Made by a program: the position numbers and the translations under genes. This document shows, one piece after another, positions 1 through 8,745 of a stretch of DNA of 64,000 bases. The notes below the pieces were generated by a model. It was not told where the DNA came from and did no database searches. It worked only from the letters and a program-made list of their open reading frames with translations. Numbering within the stretch: position 1 is the first letter of the stretch; every line of letters begins with the position of its first letter. Source of the stretch: Azonexaceae bacterium (GTDB taxonomy: Bacteria; Pseudomonadota; Gammaproteobacteria; Burkholderiales; Rhodocyclaceae); NCBI GenBank assembly GCA_013335535.1, contig JAAXVL010000001.1, positions 823,764 to 887,763 on the forward strand, given 5' to 3'.

Positions 1-388
1 ATTCGCCTTCGATGACGGGCTTGCCGCCCACGGTGCACACGGTGTCGAGAATCACGCGATTTTTGGCGGTGTTCACTTCGCGCACGGTGACGGTGGCGGT
101 CACGGTGTCGCCCGGCTTGACCGGAGCCTTGAACTTCAGGGTTTGCGACAGGTAGATGGTGCCGGGGCCGGGCAGCTTGTTGGCCAGGGTGGCGGAGATG
201 AAGCCGGCCGACAGCATGCCGTGGGCAATGCGGGTGCCGAACATCGTGCCCTTGCAGTATTCCTCGTCGAGGTGGGCCGGGTTGACGTCGGTCGAGATGC
301 CGGCGAACAGGATGATGTCGGCTTCGGTAACGGTCTTGGATGTGCTGGCGGACATGCCGGGTTCGAGCTGGTCGATGTAATACGTCAT
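1..388 (-). CDS. MaoC-family (R)-specific enoyl-CoA hydratase, 3' end cut by window
   Basis: About 129 codons are visible from the ATG at 388; the C-terminus lies outside the window. The translation has the hotdog-fold hydratase pattern, with a D-x(4)-H stretch (STDVNPAHLDEEY) followed by IAHGML, matching the catalytic Asp/His region of MaoC/PhaJ hydratases. These convert trans-2-enoyl-CoA to (R)-3-hydroxyacyl-CoA and often feed PHA synthesis, which fits the two phasins elsewhere in the window. A good ribosome site (AAGGAG) lies about 8 bases before the start. A palindrome at 434-449 lies in the presumed promoter. PhaJ is one option; a general MaoC-domain hydratase is equally possible. Confidence 0.85.
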   Translation of the reverse strand, partial: MTYYIDQLEPGMSASTSKTVTEADIILFAGISTDVNPAHLDEEYCKGTMFGTRIAHGMLSAGFISATLANKLPGPGTIYLSQTLKFKAPVKPGDTVTATVTVREVNTAKNRVILDTVCTVGGKPVIEGE

Positions 389-433
389 GGCTGGGCTCCT
401 TGTGCGGTTTTGAAGATGAAAACGGGACTCTAA

Positions 434-449
434 CATACGTTAGCGTATG
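434..449. promoter_or_regulatory. Palindrome CATACGTTAGCGTATG, candidate operator
   Basis: A 6-bp perfect inverted repeat (CATACG/CGTATG) around TTAG lies 46 bases upstream of the MaoC hydratase start and just after the stop of the convergently placed permease gene. Size and position fit an operator for a TetR-type fatty-acid or acyl-CoA regulator. This is inference from symmetry and location; no regulator gene is adjacent. Confidence 0.35.
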
Positions 450-454
450 GTTGT

Positions 455-1654
455 TTACTCGGTGCGCAGGGCTTCGACCGGATCGAGCCGCGCCGCGTTA
501 CGGGCGGGCAGGACGCCGGCGGCGAGGCCGATGGCGATGGCGATGCCTTCAGCGAGCAGGACGAAGCTGATTGGTGTGTGAACCGGCAAGGCCGGCAGGG
601 CAAAGTGAATCAACTGAGCGAGGCCGAAGCCGAGGATGAGCCCGAACAGCCCGCCGAGCGCCGAGAGGGCAACGGCCTCTCCGAGGAAGAGCGCAAGGAT
701 GGTCCGCCGCGGCGCGCCGAGGGCGACGAGCAGGCCGATTTCGCTGGTCCGTTCGGTGACGGCGATGGTCATGATGGTGACGATGCCGACGCCGCCGACG
801 AGCAGCGAAATGCCGCCGAGCGCGCCGACGGCCATGGTTAGCACGTTGAGGATGTTGGACAGCGTTTTCAGCATTTCTTCCTGGGTCACGATGGTGAAAT
901 CCTCGTGGCCGTGCCGGTCGATCAGGTGGGTTTTCAGGCGCGCCGCGACGAGCGCCGAGGGGACGCCTTCCTCGGCGGCGATGTTGATTTCATCGACGCC
1001 TTCGCGGTTGAACAGCTCCTGGCCGCGGGCAGCCGGAATGAAGGCGGTGTCGTCGAGGTCGATGCCGAGGAACTGGCCCTTCGGCGCCATGACGCCGATC
1101 ACCCGGAAATGCAGGCCGCCGATGCGCAGGCGCTGGCCGAGCGGGTTCTCGCTGCCGAACAGCTCGCTTTTGACTTTTGAACCGAGGACGACAAAGGCGC
1201 GGGCACTCATTTCATCGTCGGCCGGCAGGAACTGGCCGCTTTGCACGGTCGACCGGAAAATTTGCGGCAATTTGGCATTCACGCCGTAGATCAGGGTGCG
1301 CCGGGTTCGGCCGTTGCCCTCGACTTCGGCATTGCCGCGCACGTTGGGGGTGACGGCGACGACGTGCGGCAGGCGTTCGAGCGATTTGGCGTCGTCGAGC
1401 GACAGTGGCCGGGCACTTGATGGAAAGCCGGAAGGCGAGCCGCCGGTCTTGGTTTTGCCCGGTGCGATGGTGATGACGTTGGTGCCGAATTGCGTGAATT
1501 CGCCGAGCACGAAGCGATGGATGCCTTCGCCGATCGAGGTGAGCAGGATCACCGCCGCGATGCCGACGGCGATGCCGAGCAGGGTCAGGAAGCTACGCAG
1601 GCGCTGGGCCGTGATGGCGCGGATGGCGAGCTGGAGGGCGTCGGCAGTCAGCAT
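455..1654 (-). CDS. MacB-like ABC transporter permease (second of two)
   Basis: The 399-aa protein has the MacB/FtsX layout: one N-terminal membrane helix (about residues 22-42), a large periplasmic MacB_PCD-like domain (about 45-245) and three C-terminal helices (about 270-395). It ends with the family-typical ARLDPVEALRTE. With the paralogue just upstream, the ATPase and the membrane-fusion protein it should form an inner-membrane mechanotransmission exporter of MacAB type; the substrate is unknown. Two bases separate it from the preceding permease gene, so it is the last gene of the operon. A degraded copy of the dispersed repeat (1241-1280) is read in frame as residues about 126-138. Confidence 0.9.
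   Translation of the reverse strand: MLTADALQLAIRAITAQRLRSFLTLLGIAVGIAAVILLTSIGEGIHRFVLGEFTQFGTNVITIAPGKTKTGGSPSGFPSSARPLSLDDAKSLERLPHVVAVTPNVRGNAEVEGNGRTRRTLIYGVNAKLPQIFRSTVQSGQFLPADDEMSARAFVVLGSKVKSELFGSENPLGQRLRIGGLHFRVIGVMAPKGQFLGIDLDDTAFIPAARGQELFNREGVDEINIAAEEGVPSALVAARLKTHLIDRHGHEDFTIVTQEEMLKTLSNILNVLTMAVGALGGISLLVGGVGIVTIMTIAVTERTSEIGLLVALGAPRRTILALFLGEAVALSALGGLFGLILGFGLAQLIHFALPALPVHTPISFVLLAEGIAIAIGLAAGVLPARNAARLDPVEALRTE
1241..1280 (+). repeat. Dispersed 40-bp repeat, degraded copy inside permease gene
   Basis: It reads GCACGGTCGACCGGAAAA then TTTGCGGCAATTTGGCATTC, matching the core CCACGGTCAACCGGAAA with two changes and keeping an A/T-rich tail. The minus-strand permease reads through it as KLPQIFRSTV. 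The local length matches what I expect of MacB-like proteins, so chance similarity cannot be excluded. Confidence 0.4.
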
Positions 1655-1656
1655 GG

Positions 1657-2865
1657 CTAGTGTTTCATCAAGGCCTGTACCGGGTCGAGCCGGGCGGCGC
1701 GGCGGGCGGGCATGACGCCGAAGATGAGGCCGGTGGCCAGTGCCGTGCTGAGGCCGGCGATGACCGCCCAGTCGGGCGGATAGGCCGGAAAGACCGGGAA
1801 GAACTGGCGCAGCGCGAAGGCGCCGAGCTGGCCGAGCAGGTAACCGACCAGCGCGCCGACAGCGGAGAGCATGGCCGCTTCGGCCAGGAAGGCGAAACGG
1901 ATGGTGCGTGCCGTGGCGCCGAGCGCCTTCAGGAGGCCGATTTCACCGGTGCGCTGGGTGACGGCGACGAGCATGACGTTCATGACCAGGATGCCGGCGA
2001 CGGCCAGGCTGATCGCGGCGATGCCGGCGACGGCCAGGGTCAGCGCGCCGAGCAGCTTGTCGAAGGTGGCCAGCACGGCGTCTTGCGTGATGACGGTGAC
2101 GTCCTCCTCGCCGCGGTGGCGCTGCTTGAGCGTTTCCATTACCTGTTCCTTGGTGCTCGGGATGGCGTCGCGGCTGTTGGCCTCGATCATGATGCGGAAC
2201 AGGGTGTTCGAATTGAACATGGCCAGGGCCAGGGAAACGGGGACGATGACCAGCTCGTCGGTGTTCATGCCGAGGCCTTGGCCGGTCGATTTGAGTACGC
2301 CGACAACGCGCAATCGGCGGTCGCCAACGCGGACGATTTGGCCGATGGCCGGGTTGGCGCCGAACATTTCCTCGCGGATCTTGGCGCCGATGACGGCGAC
2401 TGAGGAGCCGCGATTCCAGTCTTCCTCCGGCAGGCCCAGGCCCTGGGCGATCTCGAAATTGCGGATCGGGATGAACTCGGCGGTTGAGCCGGCGACCATG
2501 ACTTCGCGCAGCTTGCCGCCGTAGTTGATTTCCGAGGTGCCGACGGCGAGCGGGGCGACGCGCCGGGTACCAGGCAGGCGACGCAGGCTGCCGGCATCGT
2601 CGATGGTCAGGTCGCGTGGCGTGGTCGTGATGGCATTGGCCGGATTGAAGCCGCCGGTGCCGGAGCGGCCGGGCAGCACGATGACGAGGTTGGTGCCGAG
2701 CGAGGAGAACTGGCCGACGACGTAACGTCGGGCGCCGTCGCCGAGCGCGGTGAGGATGACGACGGCGGCAACGCCGATCGACATGGCGAGCACCGACAGC
2801 GTCGTGCGCATCGGGTAGCCCGTGGCGGCGTCGCGGGCGAAGCGCAGGGTGTCGGTCAGGCGCAT
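1657..2865 (-). CDS. MacB-like ABC transporter permease (first of two)
   Basis: A 402-aa paralogue of the downstream permease, with an N-terminal helix about 24-44, a periplasmic domain, three C-terminal helices and the ending ARLDPVQALMKH. Together the two would form a heterodimeric permease with the ATPase encoded upstream. The start at 2865 has no recognisable Shine-Dalgarno sequence: the 28-base gap to the ATPase stop is partly filled by a copy of the dispersed repeat (2885-2924). Translational coupling or an altered start may therefore apply. Confidence 0.9.
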   Translation of the reverse strand: MRLTDTLRFARDAATGYPMRTTLSVLAMSIGVAAVVILTALGDGARRYVVGQFSSLGTNLVIVLPGRSGTGGFNPANAITTTPRDLTIDDAGSLRRLPGTRRVAPLAVGTSEINYGGKLREVMVAGSTAEFIPIRNFEIAQGLGLPEEDWNRGSSVAVIGAKIREEMFGANPAIGQIVRVGDRRLRVVGVLKSTGQGLGMNTDELVIVPVSLALAMFNSNTLFRIMIEANSRDAIPSTKEQVMETLKQRHRGEEDVTVITQDAVLATFDKLLGALTLAVAGIAAISLAVAGILVMNVMLVAVTQRTGEIGLLKALGATARTIRFAFLAEAAMLSAVGALVGYLLGQLGAFALRQFFPVFPAYPPDWAVIAGLSTALATGLIFGVMPARRAARLDPVQALMKH

Positions 2866-2884
2866 GGGCGACGGGAAAGTGAGG

Positions 2885-2924
2885 TTTCCACGGTCAACCG
2901 GAAATTTTGCCCAAATTCGAAATG
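2885..2924 (+). repeat. Dispersed 40-bp repeat, clear copy at 3' end of ABC ATPase gene
   Basis: Contains the full core TTTCCACGGTCAACCGGAAA followed by TTTTGCCCAAATTCGAAATG. The left half can fold as TTCC(A)CGG-TCAA-CCGGAA, with one bulged A. The minus-strand ATPase gene runs into it and uses its TGA as stop, so the last residues (ISNLGKISG) are repeat-encoded. Confidence 0.9.
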
Positions 2925-3607
2925 TCGGCGGCGGCCGAATCCGACTTCAGGCGACCGTCCTCCATCACCAGCTGGCGCCGGGCGCGGGCGCCCATGCCCT
3001 GGTCGTGGGTGACGACGATCAGCGTGACGCCCGTGGCATTGAGCGCTTCGAGCAGATTGACCACCTCGTCGCCGGTATGGCGGTCGAGGTTGCCGGTCGG
3101 CTCGTCGGCCAGAATCAGCGCCGGCTGCATGATGGTGGCGCGGGCGATGGCGACGCGCTGGCGTTGGCCGCCGGAAAGCTGGTCCGGCTTGTGGTCGGCA
3201 CGCTGGTCGAGGCCGAAATCCTTGAGCGCCTGGGCCACGCGCTTGTTGCGCTCGGCCAGCGGAATGCCGGCCAGCGTCATGGGCAGGGCGATGTTTTCGG
3301 CGGCCGTCAGGCGTGGCACGAGGTGGAAGCTCTGGAAGACGAAGCCGATGCGCGTGCTGCGCACGGTGGCTTGTTCGTCGGGCGACAGCGTCGTCACGTC
3401 GCGGCCTTCGAGCCGATAGGTGCCTTCGTTGGGCCGGTCGAGCAGGCCGAGCAGGTTGAGCAGCGTCGATTTGCCGGAGCCGGACGGGCCCATCACGGCG
3501 ACGTATTCCCCGGCCTCGATTTGCAGGTTAAGCTCGGCCAGCGCGTGGACCGTGGTGTCGCCGAGCAGGAAGCGACGTTCGATGCCAGAAAGTTCGATCA
3601 GCGCCAT
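2894..3607 (-). CDS. ABC transporter ATP-binding protein, MacB/LolD type
   Basis: The 237-aa ATPase has Walker A GPSGSGKST (residues 40-48), signature LSGGQ (144-148) and Walker B ILADEPTGNLD (from about 165), the EPTGNLD form typical of the LolD/MacB/FtsE group. It would energise the two downstream permeases. The start ATG lies 4 bases after the stop of the membrane-fusion gene, so the two are co-transcribed. The C-terminal tail ISNLGKISG and the stop codon come from an inserted repeat (2885-2924), so the ancestral C-terminus was probably different. Confidence 0.93.
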   Translation of the reverse strand: MALIELSGIERRFLLGDTTVHALAELNLQIEAGEYVAVMGPSGSGKSTLLNLLGLLDRPNEGTYRLEGRDVTTLSPDEQATVRSTRIGFVFQSFHLVPRLTAAENIALPMTLAGIPLAERNKRVAQALKDFGLDQRADHKPDQLSGGQRQRVAIARATIMQPALILADEPTGNLDRHTGDEVVNLLEALNATGVTLIVVTHDQGMGARARRQLVMEDGRLKSDSAAADISNLGKISG

Positions 3608-3611
3608 GCGC

Positions 3612-4766
3612 CTACTTTGCCTTGGCCAGGGGCTTCTCGTCCGGCGTCACCTTGGCGCCGGCCTTGACGCCTTCCTTGTCGAGCGAGGTGACGATCCGCT
3701 CGCCGGCGCTCAGGCCTTCCACCACCTCGGTGTATTCCCAGTTGGCCAGCCCGGCCTTGATCAGCCGTTCTTCGAGCTTGCCGCTGTCGGCGTTGAAGAG
3801 CAGCACCTTGCCGCCCTCCTGGATGGCAGCGGTCGGGATGCGCAGCACCTTTTCGCGGCCGGCGAGGACGATCTCGACATCGGCGCTGTAGCCGACGAGC
3901 AGCTTGCCCGCCTCGGCCGGTTTCTCGAAGTCGACCTCGATGTCGACAGTGCGCGCCTGCTTTTCGACGGCGGAAACATAGGGCGCGACGCGCCGCACCT
4001 TGCCGGGAAGCACCTTGCCGGGCAGCGCGTCGAGCGTGATGCGCACCGGCTGGCCGATCTGGATCTTCGGGGCGTCAACCTCGTCCATCGGCGCCTTGAC
4101 GTAGAGACACGAGTCGTCGATCAGGTCGATGGCCGGCGGCGTCGGCACGCCGGGGGGCGAGGGGGTCGAGTATTCGCCGAGTTCGCCGACGATCTTGGCG
4201 ACCGTGCCGTCGAACGGGGCGTAGAGCGCGACGCGGCCCTGCTCGACGCGGGTCGCCTTGAGCTTGGCTTCGGCCTGCACGATGTCGGCCTTGGCCGTGT
4301 TGCAACTGGCGCGGCGGACTTCGGCATCGGTTCGCGCCGCTTCTTCCTTGCTGGTCGAAACGAAGCCCTTCGCACGCAGGTCGGATTGCCGTTTTGCCTC
4401 TTTTTCGGCGTTGACCGCAGCAATGCAGGCCTCTTCGCTGCGTTTGGCGCTCAGGGTGATCTGCGTCTGGGCCAGCGCCGCGTTGGCCTGCTGGTCGTCG
4501 TTCCAGAGCTTGAGCAACAACTGGCCTTTTTTGACCTTGTCGCCTTCCTTGACGTTGAGCACTTCAATCCGTCCGCCGACAATGGTCGACAGCTTGGTGC
4601 GCAGGCAGGCCTCGACCGTGCCGGCGCGGGTGTTGGCCAGCGTGGCCTCGACCTTGCCTTCGGCCACCTCCTTGAGTACGACGGGCAGCGGCTTCGGCCG
4701 GGTGGCAGCGTACAGGCCAAGGCCGATGACAACGATGACAGCAAGGATGATGGCAATGCGACGCAT
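3612..4766 (-). CDS. HlyD/MacA-type periplasmic membrane-fusion protein
   Basis: The 384-aa protein starts with a signal-anchor helix (residues about 4-20). It continues with a lipoyl-like half motif (GGRIEVLNVKEGDKVKKGQLL), an alpha-helical hairpin rich in K/E/A, the second lipoyl half (LYAPFDGTVAKI) and beta-barrel domains. This is the adaptor of a tripartite exporter; no outer-membrane TolC-type gene is adjacent. Its operon partners are the ATPase and two permeases downstream. Confidence 0.9.
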   Translation of the reverse strand: MRRIAIILAVIVVIGLGLYAATRPKPLPVVLKEVAEGKVEATLANTRAGTVEACLRTKLSTIVGGRIEVLNVKEGDKVKKGQLLLKLWNDDQQANAALAQTQITLSAKRSEEACIAAVNAEKEAKRQSDLRAKGFVSTSKEEAARTDAEVRRASCNTAKADIVQAEAKLKATRVEQGRVALYAPFDGTVAKIVGELGEYSTPSPPGVPTPPAIDLIDDSCLYVKAPMDEVDAPKIQIGQPVRITLDALPGKVLPGKVRRVAPYVSAVEKQARTVDIEVDFEKPAEAGKLLVGYSADVEIVLAGREKVLRIPTAAIQEGGKVLLFNADSGKLEERLIKAGLANWEYTEVVEGLSAGERIVTSLDKEGVKAGAKVTPDEKPLAKAK

Positions 4767-4774
4767 GGTGTTCC

Positions 4775-5362
4775 CTATCGAAAACCGGGCAGCCAGCCGG
4801 ATTGTTCATGGCCCCAGACCGGTTCGAGAGCGCCTTGGTAGAGTGCTTCGATGACCGGAGGTTCCTGCCATGGTTCATTCATGAAGGTCAGTCCGATCTC
4901 TTCCACCGTGCGGCCCGACCAGTAATGTTCGGCCACGTCGTCGAGGGCGCTGAGCGACAGGCTGTGCGGCAGGCGCAAGTAATCCAGCCAGCTCGCATCG
5001 TGGAAGGAGCAGATGTAGGCGCCCTTGGTCCGTGAGCAGGCCAGGTTCTTGCCGAAGACCTTTTGCGGATGCTTGAGGCGGAAGGTCGTCGCATCGGTGC
5101 GCGTGGCAAATTGCAACAGGGCGTGCAAGCGGCTCGGAAAGTGGTTGTAGCGCCGCTGCCGGAAATATTCCAGGTGATATTCGGCAAAATAATTCTGGAC
5201 GGATAGCAACTGATCGCCGGGCGTCGGGGCGCCACCTTCCGGCGCGGCCAGCGTGCCACCGAAAGGGCTGCCCTTGAGAATGTCCCAGCCCGGCAGCTCG
5301 GCGCCGGGTTCAAGCCAGCAGAAGAGCTCCAGCGTGGCGGTGTCCTTGATCAGATTGTCCAT
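4775..5362 (-). CDS. Hypothetical protein, first gene of the ABC export operon
   Basis: A 195-aa, probably cytoplasmic protein rich in aromatic residues (YFRQRRYNHFPSRLHALLQF, SFHDASWLDYLRLPHS), without a signal peptide or membrane segment. I do not recognise the family. The stop lies 8 bases before the membrane-fusion gene, so it is likely in the same transcript and may relate to the exported substrate or its producer. Confidence 0.7.
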   Translation of the reverse strand: MDNLIKDTATLELFCWLEPGAELPGWDILKGSPFGGTLAAPEGGAPTPGDQLLSVQNYFAEYHLEYFRQRRYNHFPSRLHALLQFATRTDATTFRLKHPQKVFGKNLACSRTKGAYICSFHDASWLDYLRLPHSLSLSALDDVAEHYWSGRTVEEIGLTFMNEPWQEPPVIEALYQGALEPVWGHEQSGWLPGFR

Positions 5363-5429
5363 GGACCTAAGGGGTGGGGGCGAATGTCGCTATTCTGACC
5401 GATTGACCGTTTTTGGCCAATCGAAGGCT

Positions 5430-5495
5430 GCGCAACTGGGAATCCAGATGTCCAAATATATGCAAACTGGAATATGATGCAAACTGGAAAGATAT
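5430..5495. repeat. Intergenic direct repeats of ATGCAAACTGGAA
   Basis: In the 224-bp gap between divergent genes, ATGCAAACTGGAA occurs twice in close succession (about 5460-5486), with a looser relative (CAACTGGGAATCC) just before. Spacing and location between two divergent promoters suggest regulator binding sites, but no family consensus is recognised. Confidence 0.4.
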
Positions 5496-5586
5496 ACGTG
5501 GGGAGGGCGTTCAAGGGCTAATCGTCGTTGCCTGTGCTTCGGGTTTTTTGAAGGGGTATCGTGATGCCTTGTTGCGTTTTGGTTAA

Positions 5587-8500
5587 ATGAACCTGCGGAA
5601 AGCCTTTTTCAGCGTATTGATCGCGCTCGCCGGGGTGCTCACCCTGATCGCCGGTGCCACCTTGGGCGCCCTGTCGGCGTACGAAGACTCCCAGGTGGCG
5701 GCAAGGCATCGCCAGGACTCCATGGCGCTCATGGGTTCGGTTCGTCATGAGGTCGATTTGCTCAGCCGTCTGGTCAGCTCCTACGTCAGTACGGCCAACC
5801 CGCGCTACCTCATCTACTACTACGATATCCTGGCCATTCGCGAAGGTACGAAGCGCGCCCCGGATGCCGTTCCGGACACCTTCTGGGAGCAGGTCATCGG
5901 TGGCACGCTGGCCTACACGACGCCGCCTTCCGGGCCCGGCGTAGCCCTTGCCGAGCGGACCAGCTTGCTTGGTTTTGATCAGGGCGAGGTGGCTATCCTC
6001 CGCCGGGTTTTTCTGATCAGCGACCAGATGAAGCAGGTCGAGCAAATCGCTTTTGCCGCGACACAGGGTTTGTACGATCCGGTAAAACGCGAATTCGTCT
6101 CGGAGGCGGAGCCGCAGCGTGATTTTGCCAACGCCTTGCTGCATGAGGCCCGCTATCTGAAGCTGCGCGCCGAACTGGCCATTGCGGTCGAAGAACTGAC
6201 TCGCCAGGTCGACGAACGCACGACAAAAAATCTGGCGCGGGCCGGAGAGCATCTGTTGCGCTGGATCATCGCGGCCTTGCTTCTGCTGCTGGCGGCCGGC
6301 GTCGTGATGGTGATCTGTTACAACTATCTGAAAAAGCATCTCCTGGCGCCCTTGACTGCCTTGCACCGGACGGCGACGGCTTTGGCCGAAAAATCGTTCA
6401 GCGAGCGTGTCGGCGATCTCAAGGGAGTCGAGGAAGTAAAAGCGCTGGCCGTGACCATCGACAGCATGGCGGCGGCCATCGAGGCCGATATCGCACAACG
6501 CGAGCTGGTCCAGCGTTCGTTGCGCCAGGCGCGGGCACGGGCCGAGGTGGCGGCTGAGGCGAAATCGATTTTCCTGGCCAATATGAGCCATGAAATCCGG
6601 ACGCCGATGAATGCGATTATCGGTATGGCCTATCTGGCCCTGAAGTCGGGCTTGCCGCCGCGCCAGCATGACTATGTCTCCAAGATCCATACTGCAGCCC
6701 GTTCCTTGCTCGGGATCTTGAACGACGTTCTCGATTTTTCAAAAATCGAGGCCGGCAAGGTGGCGCTGGAGGCCGTTCCCTTCGATCTGGAACTGGTCGT
6801 CCAGAATGCGCTGTTCATGGTGCAGCAACGGGCCGAGGGAAAGCACATCGAATTGCTCCTCGATTTTCAGCCGACGCGGAATCTGCATCATCTGATGGGG
6901 GACCCGCTGCGCCTGGGGCAGGTCTTGATCAATTTGCTCTCCAATGCGGTCAAATTTACGGAAACCGGCCATGTTCGCCTCGTCGTCAGCGAACGGGACA
7001 GTGACCAACTGACATCAACCATTGTCTGCCGCGTCGAAGATACCGGTATCGGGATGACGGCGGAGCAGATCGGCCGCCTCTTTCAGGAGTTTTCCCAGGC
7101 GGATGGTTCGACGACCAGACGCTATGGTGGCTCGGGTCTGGGTTTGGCGATTTCAAAGCGGCTGCTGGCTGCAATGGGCAGCGAAATCAAGGTTGAAAGC
7201 GAGCTCGAACGTGGCTCGGTGTTTCATTTTGCCATGCAGCTTCCCCTCGACCGGTCGATTGAGGCGCCAGGCGAGGCCGAGTCGCCAATCGACTGTCAGC
7301 GGGCACTCGTTGTTGACGACTATCCGCCGGCACGGGAAAGCATGGCTGCGATGCTGGTCGCGATGGGGTGTGAAGTGGTGGATCAGTCGCCGGGGGGGCT
7401 CGATGCCCTTGCTCGCCTGACGAGAGCGAGCAACGACGGAGAGGCTTACGACTTGCTGCTGCTCGACTGGCTGATGCCAGACATGTCAGGCGGCGAGCTG
7501 ATAGAGGCACTCAACTCGAGAGGCGTATTGCTGCCAGCGCGGACCCTGGTTGTTTCGGTGGCCGATGCTTCCTTGTTGCGCCAGGAAGTCGATCACAAGG
7601 GGGTGACCGACGTGGTCCAGAAGCCGCTGTTGCCAAACGTTCTGCGCCGTATATTTGGCTCTGGCGTTGAGCTGGCGCCAGCGACCAGGCTGGAGCATCT
7701 CATCCCTCACCCGGGCTGTCTGCAGGGGATGTCCATACTGCTGGTCGAGGACAATGAACTCAATCAACAGGTGGCCGGGGAAATTCTCAGGGGATGGGGG
7801 GCGAGCGTGGATATCGCGGCCAATGGGCGAGTCGCTCTTGATCTGTTGTCAGCAGAGGGGCCGGAACACTACGCGGTGGTCTTGATGGATCTTGAGATGC
7901 CGGTCATGGATGGCCGGGAGGCAACGCGCCGTCTGCGCGAGGAGGAGCGTTTCCAAGACTTGCCCATCATTGCCATGACCGCCCATGTCGCCGGACAGGG
8001 CATGAAAGACGGCTTGGCAAAAGGGGTCAATGGCTATATCGCCAAGCCTTTCGAGCCGGAAGAGTTGCTGGCCATGGTGCAACCCTATTGGCGTGGCTTG
8101 ATCGGAAATGCCCTGCCTCCTGCCGAGCCAGGAGAGGCTGATCGGGCCTTTATCGCCACCCTGGCGGCTATTCCGCAAATTGAATCGGCGGTGCTTCTGC
8201 GCCGCTTTGAGGGCCGGTTACCATTTTTGGCTCGAACCTTGCGCCGTTTTGCCGAAGATTGCCACGGTTGGTCCGACAGGCTTGATGCGGCCTTGGCAAG
8301 TGGCGACCTTGATGCCGCGCAGCGTCAGGTCCACTCGCTCAAGGGGCTGGCCGGTACATTCGCCATGGGCCGTTTGCAATCCGCGTTGTATGATCTTGAA
8401 AATGTCATTAAAGGTGGTGTTGTCGAGCCCTTCGGGGAAATAGCTGAGGTCGATGCGCAGTTACAACCCTTGCTGGTCGGAATTGACCGAATGCCAGTCG

Positions 8501-8745
8501 ATGCGCCGGGTTCAACTGTCGCTGCGGACGAGCGGCCGATCGACGTTGTCCTTGCCCTGTTGCGCGAACAGCTCAGTGAGGGGGATGGTGAAGCCGAAGA
8601 GGTCTGGCGCATGAACAAGGGGCGTTTGGTCGGTTTGTACTCGCCGCGGCAGGTGGCGCTCATTGATCATGCTATAGGACAATGGGATTTTGATCAGGCG
8701 TTGCTCATTCTCAGCAGCGCCAACCAAGGTGGGGGCGGGCAATGA
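5587..8745 (+). CDS. BarA-type hybrid sensor histidine kinase (HisKA-HATPase-REC-REC-Hpt)
   Basis: The 1052-aa protein has a helix at about 8-32, a periplasmic region, a second helix at about 225-247 and a HAMP region. The kinase has phospho-His336 (MSHEIRTPMN) and ATPase boxes NLLSNAVKFT, EDTGIGM and GGSGLGLAIS. Two receiver domains follow with Asp627 (LLLLDWLMPDMSG) and Asp768 (LMDLEMPVMDG), then a C-terminal Hpt with His916 (HSLKGLAGTF). All phosphorelay residues are present, so a full His-Asp-His relay is possible. It overlaps the HD-GYP regulator by 4 bp; that regulator is its likely partner. There is no clear Shine-Dalgarno at the chosen ATG. Confidence 0.95.
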   Translation: MNLRKAFFSVLIALAGVLTLIAGATLGALSAYEDSQVAARHRQDSMALMGSVRHEVDLLSRLVSSYVSTANPRYLIYYYDILAIREGTKRAPDAVPDTFWEQVIGGTLAYTTPPSGPGVALAERTSLLGFDQGEVAILRRVFLISDQMKQVEQIAFAATQGLYDPVKREFVSEAEPQRDFANALLHEARYLKLRAELAIAVEELTRQVDERTTKNLARAGEHLLRWIIAALLLLLAAGVVMVICYNYLKKHLLAPLTALHRTATALAEKSFSERVGDLKGVEEVKALAVTIDSMAAAIEADIAQRELVQRSLRQARARAEVAAEAKSIFLANMSHEIRTPMNAIIGMAYLALKSGLPPRQHDYVSKIHTAARSLLGILNDVLDFSKIEAGKVALEAVPFDLELVVQNALFMVQQRAEGKHIELLLDFQPTRNLHHLMGDPLRLGQVLINLLSNAVKFTETGHVRLVVSERDSDQLTSTIVCRVEDTGIGMTAEQIGRLFQEFSQADGSTTRRYGGSGLGLAISKRLLAAMGSEIKVESELERGSVFHFAMQLPLDRSIEAPGEAESPIDCQRALVVDDYPPARESMAAMLVAMGCEVVDQSPGGLDALARLTRASNDGEAYDLLLLDWLMPDMSGGELIEALNSRGVLLPARTLVVSVADASLLRQEVDHKGVTDVVQKPLLPNVLRRIFGSGVELAPATRLEHLIPHPGCLQGMSILLVEDNELNQQVAGEILRGWGASVDIAANGRVALDLLSAEGPEHYAVVLMDLEMPVMDGREATRRLREEERFQDLPIIAMTAHVAGQGMKDGLAKGVNGYIAKPFEPEELLAMVQPYWRGLIGNALPPAEPGEADRAFIATLAAIPQIESAVLLRRFEGRLPFLARTLRRFAEDCHGWSDRLDAALASGDLDAAQRQVHSLKGLAGTFAMGRLQSALYDLENVIKGGVVEPFGEIAEVDAQLQPLLVGIDRMPVDAPGSTVAADERPIDVVLALLREQLSEGDGEAEEVWRMNKGRLVGLYSPRQVALIDHAIGQWDFDQALLILSSANQGGGGQ

